DNA of 64,000 nucleotides, taken from NCBI RefSeq assembly GCF_902506535.1, contig NZ_LR733826.1:279079-343078 (forward strand), in the 5' to 3' direction. The position numbers and the translations under genes were made by a program. Of the stretch, positions 1-9,348 are shown one piece after another (position 1 is the stretch's first letter; the number at the start of each line of letters is the position of its first letter). Under the pieces are notes generated by a model. It was not told where the DNA came from. It searched no databases and saw only the letters and a program-made list of their open reading frames with translations. Origin of the DNA: Pseudomonas sp. 8Z (GTDB lineage Bacteria; Pseudomonadota; Gammaproteobacteria; Pseudomonadales; Pseudomonadaceae).

Positions 1-666
1 AACCAGCACGATGCCGTTTTCCACCAGCATGACGTAGCCGCTGTTGCCGAGCTTGATGGTCTTGACCAGCTCCGTGAGGTTCTTCAGCGAGACACTGACG
101 ACGAACACGCCCTTGGGCTTGCCGCTGGCGTCCGCCATGGTTCTGGCCACGCCGACCAGGGCCAGGTCGTCTTTATCGTAGTAGTAAGCCGGGGTTCGTA
201 CTGCCTTGCCGGGTGTGGCCATGGCGGCTTTGTACCACGGGCGTGCGCGTGGATCGTAGTTGGCTAGTTGAGGGTCGTCAGGCCATTTCGCGTAAGTGCC
301 GTCCTCCAGGCCGATCGACAGGATGGCGGCCGCCGGGTGGCTGGTGCCATAGCGCGCAAAGGCATCGATGATGGCGCTGGTGCTGGCCGTCATGGGCTGA
401 CTGGCCGCATCGGCTGCGGTGTAGTTCTTGAGGGTGGTGATGGACGTGTACGTCTCATCTTTGGCCATTTGCTCGACGTTCTGCACGGTGGCATCGAAGA
501 ACTGACGCATGCTGCCGTCGATCTGGCGGATTTCACGCGTGCTGCTGTCGATGAAGTTGTTCATCGCTTCCGAGCGCGTATTCATTACCGAGATCAAGCC
601 GACCAGGATCACCGGGATAAAGGCAACTAGCACAAAGGCCATCACTAGCTTGGTTTTTATTTTCAT
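1..666 (-). CDS. Methyl-accepting chemotaxis protein with dCache_1 sensor (partial, N-terminal part)
   Basis: The first 222 codons of a chemoreceptor are visible; the signalling half lies beyond position 1. A short cytoplasmic n-region precedes a membrane helix at about residues 8-28, followed by a periplasmic double-Cache domain. The stretch around residues 137-148 has Y138, R143, W145 and Y146, with the spacing of the amino-acid-binding motif of dCache receptors such as PctA. The aspartate expected in the GVxxxDISL strand is replaced by serine (S192), so a canonical amino-acid ligand is doubtful. The next gene upstream on the same strand is iolR, so an inositol-related ligand is conceivable, but that is inference from position only. 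A FliA-like promoter lies about 55 bases before the start. Confidence 0.9.
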   Translation of the reverse strand, partial: MKIKTKLVMAFVLVAFIPVILVGLISVMNTRSEAMNNFIDSSTREIRQIDGSMRQFFDATVQNVEQMAKDETYTSITTLKNYTAADAASQPMTASTSAIIDAFARYGTSHPAAAILSIGLEDGTYAKWPDDPQLANYDPRARPWYKAAMATPGKAVRTPAYYYDKDDLALVGVARTMADASGKPKGVFVVSVSLKNLTELVKTIKLGNSGYVMLVENGIVLV

Positions 667-719
667 GTATAGATCCATCTAACTGTGTGCAGGAAAAATG
701 CCTATATGGCTATGTTTCT

Positions 720-746
720 CTATCGGCCGCGAGTTGAGAAACCGAA
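720..746 (-). promoter_or_regulatory. Candidate FliA (sigma-28) promoter for the chemoreceptor gene
   Basis: On the minus strand TTCGGTTT, 11 bases, then GCCGATAG. The -10 element matches GCCGATAA at 7 of 8 positions and the -35 element matches TAAAGTTT at 5 of 8. The site lies 54 bases before the receptor start codon. Chemoreceptor genes are commonly FliA-dependent. Confidence 0.45.
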
Positions 747-955
747 GAGCAAAGATTTTCCGGGGCGCTGTTTGCCATCCGTATCCTGATGTTTTCTAAG
801 GCGCAGGCGCTGCAAAGCTGACTCTATGCCGTGTCCCTATACCGATAAATGCTCGGAGCGCTCTTGCCTGACCTCACTGAATCCGAGGTTCGGGCAAGGT
901 CATTCGAGGGGGCTGATCGTGATGGCGTGGGGCGGTTACGTCTTGGATTGGAGGC

Positions 956-1882
956 TCAATCGTCGTCATCCTGCGGCAGTTGTATCTCGTCCATCTTGAG
1001 TTCGAGACGGTAGCCGAGGGCCAGGAATAAGGCCTGGCATAGGCAGAGGGTGGCGCTGAGTGAGCGGAAGGCGAAGGCGCTGCCTTCGTTGACCAGCAGC
1101 AGGGCATTGGCGCGTTTGGCCAGCGGGGAAAGTGTGCTGTCGGTGATGATCAGGGTCTTGGCCTTGTTGTGCTGGGCAATCCGCACGCACTGTTGGCTCT
1201 CTTTGCCGTAGGGGCTGAAGCTGATCGCGATTAGCAGGTCGCCCTGGGTGATGCTGCGCATTTGTTCGCGATATCCCCCTCCTAGGCCGGTGATGAGGTG
1301 AATGCGCTTGTTGGTGTGCTGCAGGTTGTAGACCAGGTAGTCGGCAACCGCGAAGGAGCGGCGCACCCCCACCACGTAGATATTTTCGGCGTTGACCAGC
1401 AGGTCGACGGCCTTCTCGAACGCCGCGTCGTCGAGTTCTTCGCTGAGCCGATCCAGGCCCGAGCGCGTGGCGTTGATGCATTCGCGTGCCAGATCGCCAC
1501 TGCCGACGCGCTGGCTCTTGTTGGCAATCATGTTGCGGATGCGTTGCTGGTAGTTCTGTACCGGTGTGGTCTTGTGCGTGTAGGCCTCGCGGAACAGTGC
1601 CTGCATGTCGCTGAAGCCCTTGAAGCCGAAGCGTTGCGAGAAGCGCACGATGGCTGAGGGGTGAACCTCGCACTGGCTGGCGATGTCGCTGATACGGTCG
1701 ACCATGACGCGGTCGCTCTGCTGACTGACGTAGGCCGCAACACGTTTAAGTTGTCGTGGCAGGGCTTCGTAGTCGCGGGTAATGCAGGCCAGCAGTTGCT
1801 CGACGTTGCCGGGCAGGTTGCTTAGCTGAGTGCTACTGCTGAGGTCGTCGGTCGAGGCATTGGAGGGCATGGGCAGTCTCAT
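956..1882 (-). CDS. iolR: RpiR/MurR-family repressor of inositol catabolism, IolR
   Basis: 308 residues. An N-terminal HTH_6 domain (about residues 30-105, with a helix-turn-helix around SDIASQCEVHPSAIVRFSQR) is followed by a SIS sugar-phosphate-binding domain (about 150-290). This is the RpiR family to which proteobacterial IolR belongs. It is transcribed away from iolC across a 219-bp interval containing a 12-bp-arm palindrome with GGAA-N6-TTCC at its core. That consensus was described for RpiR-type IolR of Sinorhizobium meliloti. Repression relieved by an inositol breakdown intermediate is inferred from the family. The start is uncertain: ATG at 1882 or the in-frame ATG at 1870, neither with a strong ribosome site. 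The C-terminus ends in an acidic tail (DDDD). Confidence 0.88.
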   Translation of the reverse strand: MRLPMPSNASTDDLSSSTQLSNLPGNVEQLLACITRDYEALPRQLKRVAAYVSQQSDRVMVDRISDIASQCEVHPSAIVRFSQRFGFKGFSDMQALFREAYTHKTTPVQNYQQRIRNMIANKSQRVGSGDLARECINATRSGLDRLSEELDDAAFEKAVDLLVNAENIYVVGVRRSFAVADYLVYNLQHTNKRIHLITGLGGGYREQMRSITQGDLLIAISFSPYGKESQQCVRIAQHNKAKTLIITDSTLSPLAKRANALLLVNEGSAFAFRSLSATLCLCQALFLALGYRLELKMDEIQLPQDDDD

Positions 1883-1952
1883 GGTGGGTTCTTATGTCGG
1901 CAAGTTAACCGATTCGGCAGGCGGCGTCGAAGCCACCTAGTGCTGATTTCCG

Positions 1953-1982
1953 GATTTTATGGAAATTAAATTCCATAAAATC
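1953..1982. promoter_or_regulatory. IolR operator O1 between iolR and iolC
   Basis: Perfect inverted repeat with 12-bp arms GATTTTATGGAA (1953-1964) and TTCCATAAAATC (1971-1982) around a 6-bp spacer. The core is GGAA-ATTAAA-TTCC, matching the GGAA-N6-TTCC consensus of RpiR-type IolR. Lying between divergent iolR and iolC, it can serve autoregulation and control of the catabolic operon. It is the most symmetrical of the three copies in the window. Confidence 0.8.
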
Positions 1983-1998
1983 AAATGTAGAAAATTTG

Positions 1999-2027
1999 TT
2001 GATTTGTCGGCGTCATCGTTCTAGCCT
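1999..2027 (+). promoter_or_regulatory. Possible sigma-70 promoter of iolC operon
   Basis: TTGATT (1999-2004), 17 bases, TAGCCT (2022-2027), just downstream of operator O1. The -10 match is weak. By analogy with the other two operators, which sit between the -35 and -10 elements, the real promoter may instead overlap O1. Confidence 0.3.
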
Positions 2028-2072
2028 GAGCTCACCTTTCACGTGTCGGCCTCTTGGTCTGCACGTTTGGCC

Positions 2073-2084
2073 AATAACAATAAG
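2073..2084 (+). promoter_or_regulatory. Crc/Hfq catabolite-repression (CA) motif before iolC
   Basis: AATAACAATAAG contains AACAATAA, an exact match to the AAYAAYAA A-rich motif bound by Hfq-Crc on Pseudomonas mRNAs. It lies directly upstream of the ribosome site (AGGAG, 2091-2095) of iolC, where Hfq-Crc binding would block initiation. Function is inferred from the motif and its position. Confidence 0.6.
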
Positions 2085-2101
2085 CAAAGCAGGAGCCACC
2101 A

Positions 2102-4039
2102 ATGGGTGACAATTTCTTCGCCAGTGGGCGCCAGTTGGATGTGATCTGCCTCGGACGCTTGGGCGTCGATCTTTACGCACAGCAAATTGGTGCGCCTCTG
2201 GAAGAGGTCGGCAGTTTCGCCAAGTACCTGGGTGGCTCCTCCGCCAACATTGCTTTCGGTACTGCGCGGCTCGGGCTCAAGTCTGCGATGTTGACTCGGG
2301 TTGGCGACGATCACATGGGGCGCTTTCTCACTCAGGCGCTTCAGCGCGAAGGTTGCGATACCCGCGGCATTGGCATTGATCGCGAGCGGCTGACGGCCAT
2401 GGTGCTTCTGGGCATCAAGGATCGCGAGACCTTCCCTCTGGTGTTCTATCGTGAAAATTGCGCCGACATGGCGCTGAGCGAAGCCGATATCGACGAAGCC
2501 TTTATTGCCAGCAGCAAGGCGCTGCTGATTACCGGTACGCATTTTTCTACCGAGGGCGTCTATCGGGCCAGCAGCAAGGCGCTGGACTATGCCGAGAAGC
2601 ATGGCGTGCGGCGGGTGCTGGACATCGACTACCGCCCAGTATTGTGGGGCCTGACTGGTAAGGCTGACGGTGAGACGCGCTTTATCGCCAGTGCCGAGGT
2701 CAGTGCTCATGTGCAGCGGATCCTGCCGCGTTTCGATCTGGTGGTCGGCACTGAGGAAGAATTTCAGATTGCCGGTGGCAGCGAGGATCTGCTCAAAGCA
2801 CTGCGCCGGGTGCGTGAGGTGACCCAGGCGACGTTGGTGGTCAAGTTGGGCGCCCAGGGGTGCACGGTGATTCACGGAGACATTCCGGCGCGTCTGGAGG
2901 ACGGCGAAATCCATCGTGGCATCCGTGTCGAAGTGCTCAACGTACTGGGGGCCGGTGATGCCTTCATGTCTGGTTTTCTGCGTGGCTGGCTGAGCGGCGG
3001 TGACGATGCCTTGTGTTGCCGCCTGGCCAATGCCTGTGGCGGCCTGGTGGTTTCGCGTCACGCCTGTGCGCCGGCCATGCCGACGCTGGCGGAGCTGGAC
3101 TACATTGACAGCAGCCCGGTGCCCATCACGCGGCCCGATCTGGATCCCGTTCTCAACCGCCTGCACCGGGTCAGCGTGCCGCGTCGGCAGTGGCAGCAAC
3201 TGTTCATTTTCGCTTTCGATCATCGTTACCAACTGGTGGACATCGCTCAACAGGTCGGCGCCGACCCGGCGCGTATTCCTGCGCTCAAGCAACTGTTCGT
3301 GCAGGCCATCGAGCAAGTCCAGGCGGATCTGGCGCGGCAAGGTATCGAGGCCGATGTCGGGCTGCTGGCCGATGAGCGTTTCGGCCAGGATGCGCTCAAC
3401 GCTGCCACTGGCCGCGGTTGGTGGGTCGCACGTCCGGTAGAGCTGCAAAACTCGCGGCCGCTGGCTTTCGAACATGGTCGCTCGGTGGGCACTAACCTGC
3501 GCAGTTGGCCCAGCGAGCAGATCATCAAATGCTTGGTGCAATTTCACCCTGACGATGAACCTTTGCTGCGTCTGGAGCAGGAGGCTCAGCTCAAGGGGTT
3601 GTACGAAGCGGCTCTGGCCAGCGGCCATGAGCTGTTGCTGGAGGTGATTCCACCGAAGCAGCATGCATCGACTCGCCCGGACGTGCTCTATCGCGCCATC
3701 AAGCGCCTGTACAACCTGGGCATCTATCCCGAGTGGTGGAAGATCGAGGCGCAGCCTGCGGCCGTCTGGGAGCAGCTCGATCAGCTTATCGCCGAGCGTG
3801 ATCCGTACTGCCGAGGCGTGGTGTTGCTGGGGCTCAATGCTCCGGCTGAGCAGCTCGCTCAGGGCTTCCGTGAGGCCAGTGGCAGCCGCCGCTGCCAGGG
3901 TTTCGCCGTGGGCCGCACCATCTTCGGTCAGCCGAGCCGGGCTTGGCTGGCTGGCGAGCTAGACGATGCCGGGCTGATTGCCCAAGTGCGCGCCACCTTC
4001 GAATTTTTGATCCAGGCTTGGCGCGACGCCCGCGCCTGA
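2102..4039 (+). CDS. iolC: Bifunctional 5-dehydro-2-deoxygluconokinase / DKGP aldolase-like protein (IolC-IolJ-type fusion)
   Basis: 645 residues in two parts. Residues 1-335 form a PfkB-family kinase that phosphorylates 5-dehydro-2-deoxy-D-gluconate. The glycine-rich substrate loop GGSSANIAFG is at 44-53, and the anion-hole motif GAGDAF is at 283-288 with D286 as expected catalytic base. Residues about 340-645 form a DUF2090 domain with an FAFDHR start, the domain thought to act as the class II-like aldolase that splits DKGP into malonate semialdehyde and DHAP in organisms lacking separate iolJ. No separate iolJ is seen in the window, which fits the fusion. It is first in the operon; AGGAG lies 7 bases before the ATG, and iolE follows after 25 bases. 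Confidence 0.93.
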   Translation: MGDNFFASGRQLDVICLGRLGVDLYAQQIGAPLEEVGSFAKYLGGSSANIAFGTARLGLKSAMLTRVGDDHMGRFLTQALQREGCDTRGIGIDRERLTAMVLLGIKDRETFPLVFYRENCADMALSEADIDEAFIASSKALLITGTHFSTEGVYRASSKALDYAEKHGVRRVLDIDYRPVLWGLTGKADGETRFIASAEVSAHVQRILPRFDLVVGTEEEFQIAGGSEDLLKALRRVREVTQATLVVKLGAQGCTVIHGDIPARLEDGEIHRGIRVEVLNVLGAGDAFMSGFLRGWLSGGDDALCCRLANACGGLVVSRHACAPAMPTLAELDYIDSSPVPITRPDLDPVLNRLHRVSVPRRQWQQLFIFAFDHRYQLVDIAQQVGADPARIPALKQLFVQAIEQVQADLARQGIEADVGLLADERFGQDALNAATGRGWWVARPVELQNSRPLAFEHGRSVGTNLRSWPSEQIIKCLVQFHPDDEPLLRLEQEAQLKGLYEAALASGHELLLEVIPPKQHASTRPDVLYRAIKRLYNLGIYPEWWKIEAQPAAVWEQLDQLIAERDPYCRGVVLLGLNAPAEQLAQGFREASGSRRCQGFAVGRTIFGQPSRAWLAGELDDAGLIAQVRATFEFLIQAWRDARA

Positions 4040-4064
4040 GCCGCCATCTGACGAGCAGAGCCAA

Positions 4065-4964
4065 ATGAGCGCACAACAAAAACTCAAAATCGGTATCAAC
4101 CCTATCTCCTGGGCCAATGACGACCTGCCTGCATTGGGCGGTGATACGCCGCTGGAAACCATCCTGCGTGAGGGCAAGGAGATTGGCTTTCAGGGCTTCG
4201 AGCTGGGGGGCAAGTTCCCCAGTGAGCCCAAGGCATTGGGTGAGGTGCTTGGCCAGTATGACCTGGAGCTGGTTTCGGGCTGGTATTCCAGTCGCCTGGC
4301 CCATCGCGATGTGGACGTCGAGATCGAGGCCATTCGTCCGCACTGCCGCCTGCTCGCCGAGAACGGTGCCAAGGTGCTGGTTTATGGCGAAGTGGCCGGA
4401 TCGATCCAGGGCCAGCGTGTACCGTTGATCGAGCGCCCGCGTTTTCATAGTGATGCCGCCTGGCAGGCGTATGCCGAAAAGCTCAATCGCCTGGCTGCCT
4501 TTACCCTGTCGCAGGGGGTGCGGCTGGCCTATCACCATCACATGGGCGCCTATGTGGAGTCGCCCGAGGATATTGCTCGGCTGATGGCGCTGACCTCGCC
4601 GGATGTGGGCCTGCTGTTCGATGCCGGTCACTGCTACATGGGCGGTGGCGAGCCATTGCGCGTGCTTCAGCAGCATGTCGAACGGGTCTGTCATGTGCAC
4701 TTCAAGGACGTACGCAAAGGCGTTGTGCAATTGGCGCGTAACAACCAGTGGAGTTTCCCGGATTGCATTCTTAACGGCACTTTCACCGTGCCAGGCGATG
4801 GCGACATCGACTTCTCGGCATTGCTCAAGGTGCTGGTAAGCGCTGGCTATGAAGGTTGGCTGGTGGTGGAAGCCGAGCAGGACCCGGCGGTGGCTCCTGC
4901 TTACGAATATGCCAAGAAGGGCTACGACACGCTGCGCCAACTGGTGGCGCAGGCCACTGCCTGA
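4065..4964 (+). CDS. iolE: Myo-inosose-2 dehydratase
   Basis: 299 residues, the usual length for IolE. It converts 2-keto-myo-inositol to 3D-(3,5/4)-trihydroxycyclohexane-1,2-dione. It is a xylose-isomerase-like TIM barrel with the family start INPISWANDD (11-20) and the FQGFELGGKFP strand (42-52). Likely metal and substrate residues lie in LLFDAGHCYMGG (D186, H189), HVHFKDVRKG (H212, D215) and VVEAEQDP (E269, E271). It sits between iolC and iolB, whose ribosome site overlaps its stop codon, so translational coupling to iolB is likely. Confidence 0.95.
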   Translation: MSAQQKLKIGINPISWANDDLPALGGDTPLETILREGKEIGFQGFELGGKFPSEPKALGEVLGQYDLELVSGWYSSRLAHRDVDVEIEAIRPHCRLLAENGAKVLVYGEVAGSIQGQRVPLIERPRFHSDAAWQAYAEKLNRLAAFTLSQGVRLAYHHHMGAYVESPEDIARLMALTSPDVGLLFDAGHCYMGGGEPLRVLQQHVERVCHVHFKDVRKGVVQLARNNQWSFPDCILNGTFTVPGDGDIDFSALLKVLVSAGYEGWLVVEAEQDPAVAPAYEYAKKGYDTLRQLVAQATA

Positions 4965-4975
4965 GGAGGCCCATG

Positions 4976-5791
4976 ATGAATCTGCTCGTCAAAGCCGACA
5001 AGACTGCGCGTGACATCATCCGGGTACCGGATAGCGCGCTGCAATACGTTGGTTTTTCTGCTCATCGCTTACAGCCTGGGGAGCGTTTGCCGGTGCAGAC
5101 CGGTGATCGTGAAATGTGCATCGTGCTGCTGAGCGGTAACGTCAGCATCCAGGGTGGACATGCTCGTTTCGGCGCGTTTGCCTGGCCGGGGCTGGTCGGG
5201 CGTCAGAGCGTGTTCGAGGATGTCTCGCCTTATGCCGCCTACCTGCCGCCGGGCTGCGAGGGATCAATCATCGCTGACAGCGTTGCCGAGGTTGCCCTGT
5301 GCGCTTCACCGGGCCATCCGCAGCCGGAGCAATGGCTGGCACCGCGTTTGATCGAGCCCGCCAGCATGAAGCGCTCAACCCGTGGCAAGGGCGCCAACGT
5401 GCGCTATGTCTGCGACATCCTGCCGGATACAGCAGCCGCGCATGCGCTGCTGGTGGTCGAGGTACGCACGCCGTCTGGGCACTCTTCCAGTTACCCGCCG
5501 CATCGCCACGACAGCGATAGCCTGCCGCAGCAGAGTCGGCTGGAGGAGTCCTATTACCACCGCATCGACCCTGGCCAGGGCTTCGTTTTTCAGCGTGTTT
5601 ACACCGACGATCGCGACCTGGATCAGGCCATGGCGGTCGAGGATCACGATGTGGTGCTGGTGCCACGCGGTTATCACCCGGTCTGCGTGCCTTACGGCTA
5701 TGAGTCTTATTACCTCAACGTGATGGCCGGCCCTACGCGCGTCTGGAAATTTCACAACGACCCGCAGCACGAGTGGCTGCTGGATCTGTAA
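4976..5791 (+). CDS. iolB: 5-deoxy-glucuronate isomerase
   Basis: About 271 residues of the KduI/IolB cupin family. It isomerises 5-deoxy-D-glucuronate to 5-dehydro-2-deoxy-D-gluconate, the substrate of IolC. The metal-site cupin motif appears as [11 protein letters not shown] followed by [23 protein letters not shown], and the C-terminus has the family [22 protein letters not shown] stretch in two overlapping parts. Two adjacent ATGs exist, at 4973 and 4976. The AGGAGG at 4964-4969 is 6 bases from the second, which was chosen. The ribosome site overlaps the iolE stop. Confidence 0.94.
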   Translation: MNLLVKADKTARDIIRVPDSALQYVGFSAHRLQPGERLPVQTGDREMCIVLLSGNVSIQGGHARFGAFAWPGLVGRQSVFEDVSPYAAYLPPGCEGSIIADSVAEVALCASPGHPQPEQWLAPRLIEPASMKRSTRGKGANVRYVCDILPDTAAAHALLVVEVRTPSGHSSSYPPHRHDSDSLPQQSRLEESYYHRIDPGQGFVFQRVYTDDRDLDQAMAVEDHDVVLVPRGYHPVCVPYGYESYYLNVMAGPTRVWKFHNDPQHEWLLDL

Positions 5792-5841
5792 GCACTTTTC
5801 ATCGGCCGCCTGCTTGGCCGCAGAACATGAGGACTCAGAGC

Positions 5842-7341
5842 ATGAGCGAGACCCCCATTATTGGGCACTACATCAATGGCGAAGTCGTCACCCGCGCCGA
5901 GCGCTTCGGCGACGTCTTCAACCCTGCGCAAGGTGTGGTCAAGGCGCGTGTTGCCCAGGCTACGCTGCAAACCGTTGAGCAGGCCGTGGCTGCCGCCAAG
6001 GCTGCCTTTGTGTCCTGGTCCGAGCAGTCGGCGCTGCGCCGCGCACGTATTTTGTTCCGCTTCAAGGAGCTGCTTGACCAGCATCAGCAGGAGTTGGCCG
6101 CAGTCATCACCCGCGAGCATGGCAAGGTGCTGTCCGATGCCATGGGCGAGGTGACACGCGGCATCGAGGTGGTGGAGTTCGCCTGTGGTGCCCCGCATCT
6201 GTCCACGACTTCCTACAGCGATAACATTGGTGGCGGCATCGATAACTGGAATCTACGTCAGCCGCTGGGGGTGTGCGCCGGTATCACGCCCTTCAACTTC
6301 CCGGTGATGGTGCCGCTGTGGATGATTCCCATGGCGTTGGCCACCGGCAATACCTTTATCTTGAAGCCCTCCGAGCGCGATCCTTCCGCCAGCCTGATGC
6401 TTGCCGACCTGCTCAAGCAGGCGGGTTTGCCCGATGGCGTGTTCAATGTGGTGCAAGGCGACAAGGTGGCGGTCGACGCCTTGCTGCAGCACCCGGATGT
6501 GGAGGCGATCTCCTTCGTCGGCTCTACGCCCATCGCCGAGTACATCCACCAGGAAGGCACGCGTCGCGGTAAGCGTGTGCAAGCTCTGGGCGGCGCCAAG
6601 AACCATATGATCGTGATGCCCGACGCCGACCTGGAGCAAGCTGCCGACGCGCTGATCGGTGCCGGTTATGGTTCGGCTGGCGAGCGCTGCATGGCCATCT
6701 CCATCGCGGTGGCGGTGGGAGAGGTAGGCGATGCGCTGATCGAGAAGCTGCTGCCGCGTATCGACGCTTTGCGCGTGCGCAATGGCGTGGAGCGTGACGC
6801 CGATATGGGCCCATTGGTGACCGCCCAGCACAAGGCCAAAGTCGAAGGCTATATCACCCAGGGGGTGGCGGAGGGCGCCAAGTTGCTGGTCGATGGGCGC
6901 AACTTCACGGTGCCGGGTGCCGAGAATGGTTTCTTCGTTGGCGCCACCCTGTTCGATGGGGTGACAACGGATATGACTATTTATAAGGAAGAAATCTTTG
7001 GCCCGGTGCTGGGCATCGTGCGTGTGCCGGATTTCGCCAGCGCGGTGGAGCTGATCAACGCCCATGAGTTCGGCAATGGCGTGTCCTGTTTCACCCGTGA
7101 TGGCGGCATTGCCCGAGCCTTCGCCCGTACCATCAAGGTGGGCATGGTCGGTATCAACGTGCCGATCCCGGTGCCCATGGCCTGGCATTCCTTCGGTGGC
7201 TGGAAGCGCTCGCTGTTTGGCGACCACCACGCTTACGGCGAGGAAGGTTTGCGCTTCTACACACGTTACAAAAGTGTGATGCAGCGCTGGCCCGACAGCA
7301 TCGCCAAGGGCGCCGAATTCAGCATGCCGACTGCCAAGTGA
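5842..7341 (+). CDS. iolA: CoA-acylating methylmalonate/malonate-semialdehyde dehydrogenase
   Basis: 499 residues of the aldehyde dehydrogenase superfamily. It oxidises malonate semialdehyde to acetyl-CoA with CO2 release, the last step of inositol breakdown. Nucleotide-binding residues lie around [14 protein letters not shown] (148-161) and FVGSTP (225-230), and the nucleophile is C283 in [10 protein letters not shown]. The MMSDH-type signature and length separate it from ordinary betaine-aldehyde-type enzymes; the mmsA name is also used for this family. An upstream in-frame ATG at 5827 exists, but TGAGGA 8 bases before 5842 supports the chosen start. A 50-bp gap separates it from iolB, and the iolD ribosome site lies just after its stop. 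Confidence 0.94.
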   Translation: MSETPIIGHYINGEVVTRAERFGDVFNPAQGVVKARVAQATLQTVEQAVAAAKAAFVSWSEQSALRRARILFRFKELLDQHQQELAAVITREHGKVLSDAMGEVTRGIEVVEFACGAPHLSTTSYSDNIGGGIDNWNLRQPLGVCAGITPFNFPVMVPLWMIPMALATGNTFILKPSERDPSASLMLADLLKQAGLPDGVFNVVQGDKVAVDALLQHPDVEAISFVGSTPIAEYIHQEGTRRGKRVQALGGAKNHMIVMPDADLEQAADALIGAGYGSAGERCMAISIAVAVGEVGDALIEKLLPRIDALRVRNGVERDADMGPLVTAQHKAKVEGYITQGVAEGAKLLVDGRNFTVPGAENGFFVGATLFDGVTTDMTIYKEEIFGPVLGIVRVPDFASAVELINAHEFGNGVSCFTRDGGIARAFARTIKVGMVGINVPIPVPMAWHSFGGWKRSLFGDHHAYGEEGLRFYTRYKSVMQRWPDSIAKGAEFSMPTAK

Positions 7342-7355
7342 CTGGAGCCGCCACC

Positions 7356-9293
7356 ATGAGCACGCAACGTCTGACCATGGCCCAGGCCCTGGTGAAATTC
7401 CTCGATAACCAGTACGTCAGTGTCGACGGGGTCGAGAGCAAATTCGTCGCTGGCATCTTCACCATCTTCGGTCACGGCAATGTGCTGGGCTTAGGCCAGG
7501 CGCTGGAGCAGGATCCCGGCGATCTGGTGGTTCATCAGGGCCGCAACGAACAGGGCATGGCGCATGCCGCCACCGGTTTCGCCAAGCAGAAACTGCGTCG
7601 GCAGATTTACGCCTGCACCTCGTCGGTCGGGCCAGGGGCGGCCAACATGATTACCGCGGCCGCGACGGCCACGGCCAACCGTATACCGCTGCTGCTGCTG
7701 CCGGGCGATGTCTATGCCAGCCGCCAGCCTGACCCGGTGTTGCAGCAAATCGAGCAGTTTCATGACCTGTCGATCAGCACCAACGATGCTTTCCGTGCGG
7801 TGAGTAAATATTGGGATCGCATCAACCGCCCCGAGCAATTGATGAGCGCGGCGATCAACGCCATGCGCGTGCTGACCGACCCTGCCGAGACCGGTGCGGT
7901 GACCCTGGCCCTGCCGCAGGACGTGCAGGGTGAGGCTTATGATTATCCCGACTACTTCTTTGCCAAGCGTGTGCACCGCTTGGATCGTCGGCCGCCAGCG
8001 GCTGCCGCCATCGAAGAGGCGCTGCGGCTCATCTCGCGCAAACGCAAGCCACTGCTGATCTGCGGCGGTGGGGTGAAGTACGCCGAAGCTGCCTCTGCCT
8101 TGCAGCGCTTTGCCGAGCGCTTCGAAATTCCCTTCGCCGAGACGCAGGCAGGCAAGAGTGCCATCGTCTCCAGCCATGAACTCAACGTCGGTGGCATTGG
8201 TGAAACCGGCTGTCTGGCTGCCAACTTGCTGGCCAAGGAGGCTGATCTCATCATTGGCGTGGGCACCCGTTACAGCGATTTCACCACCTCGTCGAAGTGG
8301 CTCTACCAGAACCCCGACGTGGAGTTTCTCAACATCAATGTGGCTGCCTTCGATGCCGGTAAGCTCGATGGGGTGGCGGTCGTCGCCGATGCTCGCGAAG
8401 CCCTGATCGCCTTGAGCGCCTTGCTAGGCTCCACCGACTACCGAGCCGCTTGGGGCGCCCAGATTGGCGAGGCGCGTGAGCAATATCGCGAGGAGGTCGA
8501 ACGGGTCTATGCCGCCCGCTATAGCGGCTCGGACTTCGTGCCGGAGGTCGATGATGCATTGCCGCGTGCGGTGCTCGATGAGTTCATCCGCCTGACCGGT
8601 TCATGTTTGACGCAGAGTCAGGTGCTGGGGCGCCTCAATCAACGCCTGGCTGACGACGCCATCATCGTTGCCGCCGCTGGCAGCCTGCCCGGCGACCTGC
8701 AGCGCGCCTGGCATAGCCGCGCGGTTAACACCTATCACCTGGAGTATGGCTACTCCTGCATGGGCTATGAGATCAACGCTGCGCTGGGGGTGAAACTGGC
8801 TGAGCCTGCGCGTGAGGTCTATGCCCTGGTTGGCGATGGCTCCTACCAGATGCTGCATTCGGAGTTGGCCACCTCGATTCAGGAAGGGCGCAAGATCAAT
8901 GTGGTGCTGTTCGACAACATGGCTTTCGGTTGCATCAATAACCTGCAGGTCGGTCATGGCATGGGCAGTTTCGGCACCGAATTTCGCTTCCGCAACCCGG
9001 AGACGGGCCGTCTCGATGGCGCCTTCGTACCGCTCGACTTTGCCATGAGCGCTGCCGCCTATGGCTGCAAGACCTACCGGGTGCGCAGCCTTGAGGAACT
9101 CGACGCGGCCCTGGCCGATGCCAGTCAGCAGTCGGTATCGACCCTTATCGACATCAAGGTACTGCCCAAGACCATGCTGCATGGCTACCTGTCCTGGTGG
9201 CGTGTGGGCGGTGCCGAGGTGTCCACCAGCGAGAAGATCGCTGCAGTCGCGCAAGTGCTCAAGGAGAAGACCGCTCAGGCCCGTCAGTATTGA
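7356..9293 (+). CDS. iolD: 3D-(3,5/4)-trihydroxycyclohexane-1,2-dione hydrolase (THcHDO hydrolase)
   Basis: 645 residues of the ThDP-dependent acetolactate-synthase-like superfamily. It opens the ring of the dione made by IolE, giving 5-deoxy-glucuronate. The catalytic ThDP-activating glutamate is in [14 protein letters not shown] (E65). The Mg/ThDP motif starts with [12 protein letters not shown] near residue 493 and ends with the asparagine of [10 protein letters not shown]. The length exceeds acetolactate synthases (about 560-600), as expected for IolD. The start is ATG at 7356 with TGGAG 8 bases upstream; a GTG overlapping the iolA stop (7338) lacks a ribosome site. Confidence 0.95.
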   Translation: MSTQRLTMAQALVKFLDNQYVSVDGVESKFVAGIFTIFGHGNVLGLGQALEQDPGDLVVHQGRNEQGMAHAATGFAKQKLRRQIYACTSSVGPGAANMITAAATATANRIPLLLLPGDVYASRQPDPVLQQIEQFHDLSISTNDAFRAVSKYWDRINRPEQLMSAAINAMRVLTDPAETGAVTLALPQDVQGEAYDYPDYFFAKRVHRLDRRPPAAAAIEEALRLISRKRKPLLICGGGVKYAEAASALQRFAERFEIPFAETQAGKSAIVSSHELNVGGIGETGCLAANLLAKEADLIIGVGTRYSDFTTSSKWLYQNPDVEFLNINVAAFDAGKLDGVAVVADAREALIALSALLGSTDYRAAWGAQIGEAREQYREEVERVYAARYSGSDFVPEVDDALPRAVLDEFIRLTGSCLTQSQVLGRLNQRLADDAIIVAAAGSLPGDLQRAWHSRAVNTYHLEYGYSCMGYEINAALGVKLAEPAREVYALVGDGSYQMLHSELATSIQEGRKINVVLFDNMAFGCINNLQVGHGMGSFGTEFRFRNPETGRLDGAFVPLDFAMSAAAYGCKTYRVRSLEELDAALADASQQSVSTLIDIKVLPKTMLHGYLSWWRVGGAEVSTSEKIAAVAQVLKEKTAQARQY

Positions 9294-9348
9294 TGCTCGA
9301 TCATCCGAGGCATGCTCATCACAACTATTCCAATTGGAGAACCATGTC

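Noticed and set aside
863..898. Imperfect hairpin downstream of iolR as a terminator
   Set aside because: Several mismatches in the stem and no T-run on the minus strand.
2039..3664. Long antisense frame (541 codons) opposite iolC
   Set aside because: It is a compositional shadow of the G/C-rich iolC gene, with no domain and no ribosome site.
3834..4940. Long antisense frame (368 codons) opposite iolC/iolE
   Set aside because: Spans the end of iolC and iolE on the opposite strand and has no recognisable family; shadow frame.
9329..9338. Palindrome TCCAATTGGA before iolG resembling an IolR site
   Set aside because: The half-sites are in the reverse order (TTCC before GGA) and it overlaps the iolG ribosome site region; it does not fit GGAA-N6-TTCC.
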